From Tieghemostelium lacteum (Eukaryota; Evosea; Eumycetozoa; Dictyosteliales; Raperosteliaceae): a DNA stretch of 64,000 nucleotides. Under the pieces are notes generated by a model. It did not search any database, was not told where the DNA came from, and saw nothing but the letters and a program-made list of their open reading frames with translations. The DNA lies in contig LODT01000009.1 in assembly GCA_001606155.1 (NCBI GenBank), positions 119,007 through 183,006 of the forward strand, given 5' to 3'. Both the position numbers and the translations under genes were made by a program. Every line of letters begins with the position of its first letter. The first letter of the stretch is position 1. Positions 55,688 to 64,000 of this stretch are shown one piece after another.

Positions 55688-57159
55688 GATATTTTTTGCA
55701 TGTAGAACCAATCCCAGCTCATTTATTGATGTCCCAATAGACATCCATTAATCATTAATGATAATATCTAATTCCCAGCTATATGTTATAACATTTTGTT
55801 GACACTGGTTTTAAGTTTGAATTCAAAGAACATTGCACATATCCGAAATTTATATTTCGGTACTTTCTAAATGAAAAAATATCTAAGATTTTAATAAAAA
55901 AAAACAGAGTGAATGAAATTTCAAATTATTTTTCCAATGGTGGAATTCATTCTGAGATGCTTTGATACTAATAAATATCTAAAGTTTTAAATACTGTAGA
56001 AGCTAAAAAAACAAATATAGATTGATTAATCAAAGGGTTCTAACATCTCAAATTCAAAAAAAGTAATAGTACCTATTAATATTTAAAAATTTTCTATATT
56101 CTTTGGATGTATTATTAGGAATATTTACAAATTATTAATTTTACAGTGTCCGAAATCAAAGTATTTATTCCCACCCAAACACAATTTTGAAAAATCAAGT
56201 TTGAAATTTTTAAGAATATCATTTGGGTTTGGTGAATTTGATGTGTCTTTTAAAAAAAAAATTAGGTTGATTTTATGCATTTTAAATTTTTTATCCAAAC
56301 AATCTTGCAAATTTGCATTCCATGTGTCGAATCGTGTCATAAAGAGTTACTTTTGATATCAGATATTTGTATATTTCGACCAATTTAAACCTAATTCTAC
56401 GTCAAAAAAAATCTTTGTTTTTTTTTTTTTGTTCACAAATATCTATTCGTCTTCAAATAACATCACAAGGTACCAACAACTAAGATACTTTGTATCTTTA
56501 GCCTAAGTTATTTTATTAAAAAAAATCAATCAGTCATTTTATTCACACAAAAAAAAAAAAAACAAAGATTAATAATATTCCCAAACATATTAATTTCATT
56601 TCATCACCAACCCAATCCCAAATCTTATAATTCCCAACTTTCATCATCTTATCTCGAAAGAAAAAAAAAAAGTCCTTAAAAAAAAAATATCGACATCACT
56701 GCAAATATTTGCTCTCTATTGTTATTGTACTCGTCCATTCCATCTTAATTGTTTCTATATAGATATTAAATAATTAGTCATATTCAAAAGACTCTAATAC
56801 ATCTCAAATTACATTGTTATTTGCAGACTATAGGAAAAACAAGTAGTCAATCACACACCTCTACCTTTTTTTTTCCACCTTCAATAACAATCCCAAAAAT
56901 TCCAAAAAACACCGCTTCCAACTAGGACAGAGCCTATCTAAAATTATATTTCCCAGCCTTTAAACTTGTGTGTTTTTTTTTTTTTACAACTTTAATTGAT
57001 TTGTCTTGAAATCCAATATTTTCTTCATCCAACGAATCATAAAAACTTGTAATTTTCTTTTCCAGTCCAAAGGCCATCCTTTCCTTCTTTTTGCCCTAAA
57101 AACTCAAAAAATCACCATCAAATTTTTTTCATTAAAGTAAATAATTTAATATAAAAATT

Positions 57160-57279
57160 ATGATACCATCTCTTAATAATATTCAATCGACATCAACATC
57201 TACACCAACATCTTCACAAGTCAATAACAATGAATATACATTACAAGAAATTGATACTACCAACAATATCAACAATATC

Positions 57280-57328
<49 letters not shown>

Positions 57329-59595
57329 TCAATAACAGTAGTATTAACCAATCTAATAGCACCTCTACATCTCAGAGAAATTCCGCATCTTACAAAAGAA
57401 AATTTGATGAAGATCAGGTGATGATGGACAATGATGAAATTGAAAACAGTGATCCCAACTCTGAATCTAATGGCGATTATCCAACATCCAACACAACCGC
57501 AAATATTATATTAAAACCAAAATTCAATAATAATAGTAATAATAATACCATTATAAATTTAAATTTTATATTGGATACTATGATAAAGTCTCCAATTAAT
57601 CAAGTTTATTATTTTCCAAAAGATCAGTTCTCAAATTTTATATGCATCTATCAGGGTTGTAAAAAGTTAATTAGAACTAGATCTTTGGATCAGTATTTGG
57701 TACATTTGAAAATACACGATCTCAAAGGACACCATATAACAGAAAGTCTACTGAGAAAAGGTGTAGAATATACATGTTTTCAGGAATCTGAAGAGGATCA
57801 AACACTATATCTAGACGAAGCCCAATCATTTACACAAGAGGCACTGCGCAAATATGAACATTTATTTAATTTCTATGAATCTACTTCTAGTCCATCTCCT
57901 AGTAATTCAAGTTCCTCTATTACTTCTTTTGGAAGTCTAGGGAACATTCCATCTAATATCCCAGTGGATCTTACTGGTGGTCCACTAAAGAAATCTTCTA
58001 CTTTTCCCGCAGTTTCAGAGTTTAATAAAAAGAGAAGACCTGATACTTCTGTGGTTGCCAATTTTGATTCACTTTCTGCTCAAGATGACAGCGATGATGT
58101 CAATAATATATATAATCAATTTGAAGTCCTTGCTAAAGTCATTGAAAATCTTTCAAAACAACCATCATCCTCCTCATCTTCAACTCAACAACTAACTCAA
58201 CCACAACTCTCCCCTCAACAATTCCAACACCTTCAACAACTTTTAGCACAATCGCAACAACAACATCAATCATCATCATCTCAACCATATAATATATCAC
58301 CCTCTATTAGAATACCACAACAACCAAATCAACCATACCAACACCAATTGTCACCACAACAACCTCCCACACAATTGTCACCACAAAGTGGCATTGGAGG
58401 CTTCTATAGCTCTCCAAATTCCAAAAAGGAACTAAAATTAACATCTATCCCCATAAAAAACCAAATTAACTTGGCGCCAATGTCAACATCCCCTTCATCA
58501 TCTACACCAACATCACAATCCAACAATATATTATCATCTAATCAAAAATCATCAACTTTACCAAATTTACAACAATATGGTATTTATCAACAACAACAAC
58601 AACAATCGGCAGCATTAGGATTACAACAACTTACCAACAGTAACAATCTTTTAGAGTCTCCTCTGTCTCACCAGATGCAAATATATGGTTTGGGAGGTGA
58701 CCAAGACAGTGAGAGATATGCAATACCAACACGTTACTCATCCAGAGGAATTCACTTGCGAGAGCAAATGATAAAGTATGGACTCAAGCTCTTTAGAATG
58801 GATTCTGAAGGTAAATATATATGTTTTTTTCAAGGTTGTAATCTGCACATGATCACCAATTTCTCAAGACATGTTGCAAAACATGAAAAGAATGGTGACA
58901 GTATAAAATCAGAGTTATTTCATCTCAGTAATTTTTACCAACAACAGCAACAACAGCAGTCACCTTTACCAACTAGTAATACAAAATCACCAACTAGTGC
59001 TTCTTCACCTTTTGGTAATGGTGGAGGTGGTACAAAATTCCCACCTCAATCACCTAGTTTAAATATTCAACCTCCATTGAAGAAGAACAATTCATCATCA
59101 GTTCAATCAACATTTTTTCAAAGTCCATCTGGTGGATCACCACCAATGTTGATGAGTTCTTCTGATCCTAGTTCATCATTATCAGCACTTCAACAATTCC
59201 AACAATTACATTTACAACAGCAGTTACAGCAACTTCAGGAATCTAATAATGGAGGTAGTAGTGGCGCTTCACCAACTTCCCATTCCCCACCATCCTCTTC
59301 AAACATTAACCATATCAACAACAATTTACATCTATTAGCTAATGCTAATAGTAATGGTGCTATTGCACCTACCCCTACCTTACCTACTCTAAATAAACTC
59401 TCTCCGCAACAACAATCATTACAAACCACATCTCCAAACTCCCTATCATCAACTCCTTCCTCTTCTAATACCGCATCTGTTCACCAACAGTCACCACTTC
59501 TCTCTAACACCACTTTGGTAGGAAATGACAATAATAGTAGTACTGAATCAAATACTAATGAAATTAATTGGATATTTAAAAAAGCTACTAAATAA
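57160..59595 (+). CDS. Gln/Asn/Ser-rich protein with two C2H2-type fingers (probable transcription factor)
   Basis: Single exon, 811 aa. Long Asn (about residue 44-55), Gln and Ser/Pro tracts surround two related zinc-finger-like units. Unit 1 (near residue 150-200): FICIYQGCKKLIRTRSLDQY ... HLKIH, i.e. C-x4-C-x15-H-x3-H. Unit 2 (near 545-575): YICFFQGCNLHMITNFSRHV ... KH, i.e. C-x4-C-x10-H-x3-H. Each is preceded by a similar lead-in (VYYFPKDQFSNF / KLFRMDSEGKY). The two units look like a duplicated module. A DNA-binding regulator is the best guess; the fingers differ from classical C2H2 spacing and the family is not one I can name. Confidence 0.75.
57284..57331 (+). repeat. (AAC)n coding microsatellite
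   Basis: About 15 AAC-type triplets in a row encoding Asn within the zinc-finger protein; likely variable in length. Confidence 0.85.
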
Positions 59596-59716
59596 ATTAC
59601 CTCTCTTTCAACCCTATATATATATATATATATAAAACAAACCATAATGTGATATTAAAAAAATAACAAAAAAGAAAATAATTTCTCATTACGCTTTATT
59701 ATTGATTAAACATTGT

Positions 59717-60210
59717 CTATTTCTTTGAAACTCTAGGTAGTGTGTTTTCAAATTTTAAGTTATCAATTTTAGATGCCATTTTATAATCATATTCTGTAAG
59801 ATCATTCAAAGAATGGGTGTAAAGAGTAACTTCAAAATTCCAATAATTTGCTTTGAAAAATAAAAGAAGAGTAAATAATTCTATTGTACTATTTGGTCTA
59901 ATAATTATAATAAACACGTACAAATTGATATATCGGGATGGTGACCCTCCTCTTCAGCTAATGTATTTAGAATATTCACATATTCAACAGACTTAGGGAA
60001 TGGTGATCTCCATTTTCTGTAAAGTTTATTAATTTTATCCTCTTCAATCAATTTCCAATCTTCATGAAGTTCTGATAGTAACTTTAGTTTATCTTCTGCT
60101 TTGAGTGCAATTACACCATTTCCTTCACAAGGCGGGCACACTTTGGTTGAATTACAAAATAGGTGCCAACTCTTACTGTGAATAAATAAAATTTTAGAGA
60201 TTTTATACAT
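59717..60210 (-). CDS. pcbd: Pterin-4a-carbinolamine dehydratase
   Basis: Two exons on the minus strand, 60210-59922 and 59850-59717, 423 nt (140 aa). The enzyme dehydrates 4a-hydroxytetrahydrobiopterin, recycling the cofactor after aromatic amino acid hydroxylation. Seen: KVCPPCEGNG and LSELHEDWKLIEEDKINKLY, then FVNILNTLAEEEGHHPDISI-like with the catalytic HHPD, and across the intron NYWNFEVTLYTHSLNDLTEY and DYKMASKID. The donor is GTACGT. The first 25 residues (ISKILFIHSKSWHLFCNST) are not typical; they may be a targeting peptide, or the true start lies in an upstream exon with an acceptor CACAG at about 60180. It is divergent from the cullin gene, 167 bp away. Confidence 0.88.
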
Positions 60211-60377
60211 AAAATTGAAAAAAAATCAAAATTCTCTATTTTTTCTTTCTATTTTTTTTTGCTTTCATCCTCAGAGGCTTTTTGTTTTTTTTAATTTAGT
60301 TAACTTTTTTTTTCTATAATTATCTTCTTTTTTTTTTTTATTGTTACATTTACATATTTTTGCCATCACTTCAAGAG

Positions 60378-63035
60378 ATGACTTCATCATTACAGCAAAT
60401 TACCTTAGACACCTTGTGGAAAGAATGTGAAAGACCTTTTCATGATCTTTTTATAAACTTGGAGCAGGGTTTAGATAAAAAACTTTACATGAAACTATAT
60501 ACGTAAGTATAACCCTATATTACAGCATTGGTTTTTAGTACCTTTCTAACTATCATCAAAACAGCTCCGTGTACAATTATTGTTCAACTCAAAATGATTT
60601 AGTATTAAAGGATTTCTATCCAAAAGTATTACAATTAGTACAAGACAAAGCTAAGGAAATTATGGCTGTAAGTTATTCAAATTCCCTCTTTGACACTTAA
60701 ATTTGACATTTAACACAACACTCCCCTTTCTTTTTTGTTCATTATTCAGAGATCTGATAATTTACCAAATGAATCCTTGTTAGCATTTTTCAGAAAACAC
60801 TGGAATGATTGGAAATGGTCTTGTAAAGTATTAAAAAATTTATTGTCTCCAGTTGTACGTATTACTGAAAAAAAAAATCAAAAAAAAAGATATTTAGAAG
60901 AAAAAATTGAATAACACATTTTTTTTAACTGGTTTGGTTAATTTATAGAATAAAATATTTAACAGTGATTCAAAACCAAATAATGCAGCAACAACAGGTG
61001 GTGATCAGAGTAAGATTTTCTCTGATACATTGGAGGCATGGCGTAAAACCGCTTTTGATCCATTGAGAAACAAACTCTCTGTTTCTTTATTAAAAATCAT
61101 TGAAAATGATAGAAAAGGTGACTCAGCAGATTTGAATGTTTTGGGTGATTCATTAGAATGTTATGGTAAGTTTTTTTCAATCATTCTAGTTTAACTAAAC
61201 TATGAAATTATTAATAATTATGTTTTTTTTATAACTTTATAGTTCAATTGGGACCAGAAAAGAACAAATTACAAATTTATCAAGATTGTTTTGAAACATC
61301 ATTCCTACAAACCTCAACAGAATTCTTTAAATTTGAATCTAGTGATTTCATTGAAAAGAATGGTATTTCTGAGTACATGAGACATGTATATAATCGTATA
61401 GATCAAGAAACAAACAGAGTAAAGAAATACATGCCAATTCAAACTCTAGACAAATTGACAAAGATTTTAAATGACAATCTTATTAGTAACTACAAGGAGC
61501 AATTTGCCACTAAATTCCTTGATTTACTTACTGAGGACAAGATTATGGAATTGGGTATGATGTACTCACTCTTGAACAGAGTTAGTCATTTGGATCCACT
61601 TCGTAAAAATCTAGGTGACTTTATCAAGGCAGAGGGTATGAAAGAGATTGAATCCAATCTTAAGGAGGCACAAGAGAAACCACAAGTTCTTATTACCATT
61701 CTTTTGAAAATCTACAATAGATTTAATAGTTTGATCAAGGAGTCATTCAATAACGATACCACCTTTATCACTGTTATGGATAAATCATTTAGTGTTGTAA
61801 TCAATGACAATCCAGCTTCCTATGATGCCAAAAAGAAAGAGTCCAATATTCCAGTTGTTCTCTCCAAGTTTTGTGATCAAATCCTTCGTAAAGGTCCATA
61901 CCACATCTCTGATGAGGCCGAATTGGAAAAGAAACTCACAGAGGCAGTCTGTCTCTTTAAATATTTACCAGACAAGGATATTTTTATGTTAAATTACCAA
62001 AAAATGCTTTCTAAACGTCTTGTAGAAGATCTTTCTGCTTCAGAAGATGCTGAAGCCACTATGATTAACAAATTGAAGGCATATCAAGGTTTTGATTACT
62101 GTACTAAATTAACTAGAATGATTACAGATATGAGATTGTGTAAAGATATCAATGCAAATTTCCAAACCTATTTGAACGATCAAAATTTAACCTTACCTTG
62201 TATGTATTTAATATTTACTCAACAGAAAGGTCATATGTTTTTGAAACTATTCTAATATAATCTTTTCTTTTTAAAAATAGATACTTTTAACTTTTATGTA
62301 TTAACCAATGGTTCATGGTCATTGACAAACAAAAATACCACATCTCCATTCAAACCACCTTCAGAAATGTTATCAAGTATCACTTATTTTGAAGCATTCT
62401 ACAAGAAATCCTACCAAGGTAGAGTTTTAACTTTCCTTTATGATTTCTCTAGAGCTGATGTAGATTCTCGTCAAGTAAGAGGAAAGATATATAAATTAAA
62501 CACCACTGCTTACCAAATGGCCATATTATTGTTATTGAACAGTTCTGAAAAGGTTTCACGTACTCAAATTCTTGATAACATTGGTTTGGATGAGAACTCT
62601 GTACGTTTACCTCTACTCTCTCTTATGAAAGTTGGTATTATTGATTGTGCCGAACAAGATTACAAGAAATGGACCCACGAAACTGAATTTTCTGTTAATG
62701 CAAAGTTCACAAGCAAGAAGATGAAAGTTAACTGTAATGTCTCAGTACAAATTGGTGATGCCAAGACATCTGAGGGTCAACAAAATGTATCTGAATCTGA
62801 AATTGAAAAGGAAAGATTCTTCAAATTACAAGCTGCCATTGTGCGTATTATGAAATCTAAAAAGGTTTTATCCCACAATGAGTTGACTGTTGAAACAACC
62901 AACCAAGTTTCCAAATGGTTTACACCAAAGATCTCTATCATTAAAAAAGCTATTGAGTATCTAATTGAACAAGAGTACATTCGTAGAACAGCGGATGATA
63001 ACCCAACTGCTAGAAAATATGAGTACATGGCTTAA
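60378..63035 (+). CDS. Cullin-1-type cullin (SCF ubiquitin ligase scaffold)
   Basis: Six exons: 60378-60502, 60565-60667, 60750-60854, 60949-61165, 61243-62199 and 62281-63035, 2262 nt (753 aa), all in frame. Cullins hold the RING protein Rbx1 at the C-terminus and, for Cul1, Skp1/F-box adaptors at the N-terminus. Seen: SSLQQITLDTLWKECERPF, VYNYCSTQ, LLAFFRKHWNDWKWSCKVL, NGISEYMRHVYNRIDQE, KYLPDKDIFMLNYQKMLSKR, and the winged-helix end with the neddylation motif IVRIMKSKKVLSHNELTVE (Lys near residue 693), ending YEYMA. N-terminal repeats and the length fit the CulA/CulB group of dictyostelids; which of the two is not decided. Confidence 0.93.
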
Positions 63036-63100
63036 TCTCCACTACTCCTCTCCATTGAAAACAACATACTTTAATAAACAATTCATATTTTAAATTAAAT

Positions 63101-63152
63101 TAATTGTTTAATTTTATATTATATTTTATTTAATTGTTTAATTTTATATTAT
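63101..63152. repeat. 22-bp direct repeat with 30-bp period
   Basis: Positions 63101-63122 and 63131-63152 are identical. The unit begins TAATTGTTTAATTTTATATT. It lies between the cullin stop and the convergent mucin-like gene. Confidence 0.85.
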
Positions 63153-63182
63153 TTGAATATTACTTTTTATATATTTTGATAT

Positions 63183-64000
63183 TTATACACACGTTGGTTG
63201 ATATTTACAAATTGAATCTTTGGTTGCAACAAGATAACAACCTTTTTTACATTGAATATCAGCACATGTCATACAATCTCTATCTTTCTTACATATATGA
63301 TTTCCATTGTGAAACTCTTGACAGTGATATCCCATTGCACATTTATAATGCATACAAGTTTCACCGTTATATACTTCATTATTGGGTATACACACTTTAC
63401 TACTTGGCAAGCAATGGAATCCTTTTTCACATATACAGCCATTTATAATTACAGAGCTATTGGTGGTTGTTGTAAAAACTGGAGGTTTAGTTGATGTTGT
63501 AGATGTTGTGGTGACTGGTGGGGCTGGTGTTGGTATAGCAGTTGTAGTAGTGACTGGTGATGTAGCAGTAGCAGTGATTGGAGTACTAGTGGCAGTAGCA
63601 GTGACTGGTGATGTAGCAGTGACTGGAGTACTTGTGGCAGTGGCAGTGATTGGTGGAGTGCTTGTGGCAGTGATTGGTGGAGTGCTTGTGGCAGTGATTG
63701 GTGGAGTGCTTGTGGCAGTGATTGGTGCACTAGTGGCAGTAGCAGTGACTGGAGTACTTGTGGCAGTAGCGACTGGAGTACTTGTGGCAGTGGCAGTGAC
63801 TGGTGATGTAGCAGTAGCAGTGACTCGTGATGTAGCAGTAGCAGTGACTGGTGGAGTACTAGTGGCAGTAGCAGTGACTGGTGATGTTGCAGTAGCAGTG
63901 ACTGGTGATGTTGCAGTAGCAGTGACTGGTGATGTAGCAGTAGCAGTGGCAGTGACTGGTGGAGTACTAGTGGCAGTGCAGTGGCAGTGACTGGTGATGT
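63183..64000 (-). CDS. Mucin-like, Cys-rich secreted protein (3' part; 5' end beyond the window)
   Basis: The minus-strand frame ends at 63183. From the C-terminus backwards: a Cys-rich domain of about 90 aa (INGCICEKGFHCLPSSKVC, CMHYKCAMGYHCQEFHNG, CKKDRDCMTCADIQCKKGC, ICKYQPTC) with spacing like FOLN/follistatin-type modules in dictyostelid spore-coat and matrix proteins; a Thr-rich stalk (TTTSTTSTKPPVFTTTT); then a long tandem repeat with units of the type TATSPVTA/TATSTPP up to the window edge. Such Thr/Ser/Pro repeats are usually O-glycosylated. The protein is probably extracellular. A 5-nt unit at about 63977 shifts the frame of the repeat upstream of that point. Confidence 0.72.
   Translation of the reverse strand, partial: ITSHCHCTATSTPPVTATATATSPVTATATSPVTATATSPVTATATSTPPVTATATSRVTATATSPVTATATSTPVATATSTPVTATATSAPITATSTPPITATSTPPITATSTPPITATATSTPVTATSPVTATATSTPITATATSPVTTTTAIPTPAPPVTTTSTTSTKPPVFTTTTNSSVIINGCICEKGFHCLPSSKVCIPNNEVYNGETCMHYKCAMGYHCQEFHNGNHICKKDRDCMTCADIQCKKGCYLVATKDSICKYQPTCV
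63517..64000. repeat. Hexamer-based tandem repeat encoding Thr/Ala/Ser/Pro
   Basis: Mixtures of GGCAGT/AGCAGT hexamers with GACTGGTGATGT and GATTGGTGGAGTGCTTGT blocks repeat to the window end. Three almost identical 30-bp units lie at about 63645-63735. Probably unstable in length. Confidence 0.9.

Larger units (their letters stand above)
54626..57159. other. 2.5-kb gene-poor stretch
   Basis: No intact gene. Between 54990 and 56340 there are scattered short reading frames with protein-like composition, one of them resembling a polymerase fragment (listed separately), another (56340-56125, minus, 71 codons from an ATG) with WNANLQDCLDKKFKMHK. Two strong small palindromes lie at 55670-55687 and 55843-55860. 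The last 700 bp before 57160 are the C/A/T-rich leader and promoter of the zinc-finger gene. Confidence 0.5.

Noticed and set aside
57230-57421. Poly-Thr ORF
   Set aside because: Shifted frame of the AAC microsatellite inside the zinc-finger gene.
63382-63990. 202-codon plus-strand Val/Ala repeat ORF
   Set aside because: Antisense of the mucin-like repeat; the opposite strand carries the Cys-rich domain and Thr-rich stalk in frame.
63517-64000. CRISPR-like array
   Set aside because: Units are contiguous with no unique spacers and encode a Thr/Ser/Pro repeat; the genome is eukaryotic.

Overview
The window is nuclear DNA of a social amoeba (Dictyostelia, Amoebozoa). The evidence is AT-rich spacers with long A/T tracts, short GTA(A/T)GT...TAG introns of about 60-200 bp, Asn/Gln/Ser homopolymers inside proteins, and gene families typical of the group (FOLN-type Cys-rich secreted proteins, STE20/Fray kinase, BAR-RhoGAP). 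Coding regions are less AT-rich than in D. discoideum, so another species (for example Cavenderia, Heterostelium or Tieghemostelium) seems more likely; this is inference. There is no sign of bacterial operons, CRISPR arrays, tRNA or rRNA genes. About 35 protein genes are supported. Many needed exon joining by hand; for nearly all multi-exon models the exon lengths sum to a multiple of three.

Region 1 (1-14.2 kb): an unknown intron-rich gene, then a block of secreted or surface proteins. Two large paralogues with a beta-helix, PA14 domain and MACPF (perforin-fold) domain lie head to head around a 417-bp spacer. They are followed by a GPI-anchor-type protein, a small Cys-rich secreted protein, a 48-aa spliced microprotein and a secreted, probably GPI-anchored GH128 beta-1,3-glucanase-like enzyme.

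Region 2 (14.3-25.6 kb): purN (GAR formyltransferase), a divergent phosphatidylinositol phosphate kinase, three compact orphan ORFs with an adjacent perfect 26-bp inverted repeat, a Kelch-like protein, an akirin homologue and a SulP/SLC26 anion transporter.

Region 3 (25.7-35.2 kb, all minus): a large secreted beta-rich protein, a protein made of a tandemly duplicated unknown domain, a GCFC/PAXBP1-type splicing factor, and an HTTM (gamma-carboxylase-like) membrane protein. A 2.3-kb gene-poor stretch with decayed coding sequence follows.

Region 4 (37.5-54.6 kb): an Asn-rich protein, a basic probable nuclear protein, tandem glutathionyl-hydroquinone reductase-type GSTs, a STE20/Fray-like kinase, Gar1 (H/ACA snoRNP), a Uma2-like PD-(D/E)XK protein, an SH3BGRL-like thioredoxin-fold protein, CNOT11 (CCR4-NOT), a BAR-RhoGAP and a membrane-anchored beta-lactamase-fold/golvesin-domain protein lacking SxxK, plus a 41-aa microprotein.

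Region 5 (54.6-64 kb): a 2.5-kb gene-poor stretch with a possible DNA-polymerase-like relic, a C2H2-type Gln/Asn-rich probable transcription factor, pterin-4a-carbinolamine dehydratase, a cullin-1-type cullin, and the 3' part of a mucin-like Cys-rich secreted protein whose hexamer repeat contains a 5-nt unit. Neighbours mostly act in unrelated pathways. The exceptions are the secreted block in region 1, the tandem GST pair, and several RNA-handling proteins (GCFC, Gar1, CNOT11) scattered through the window.
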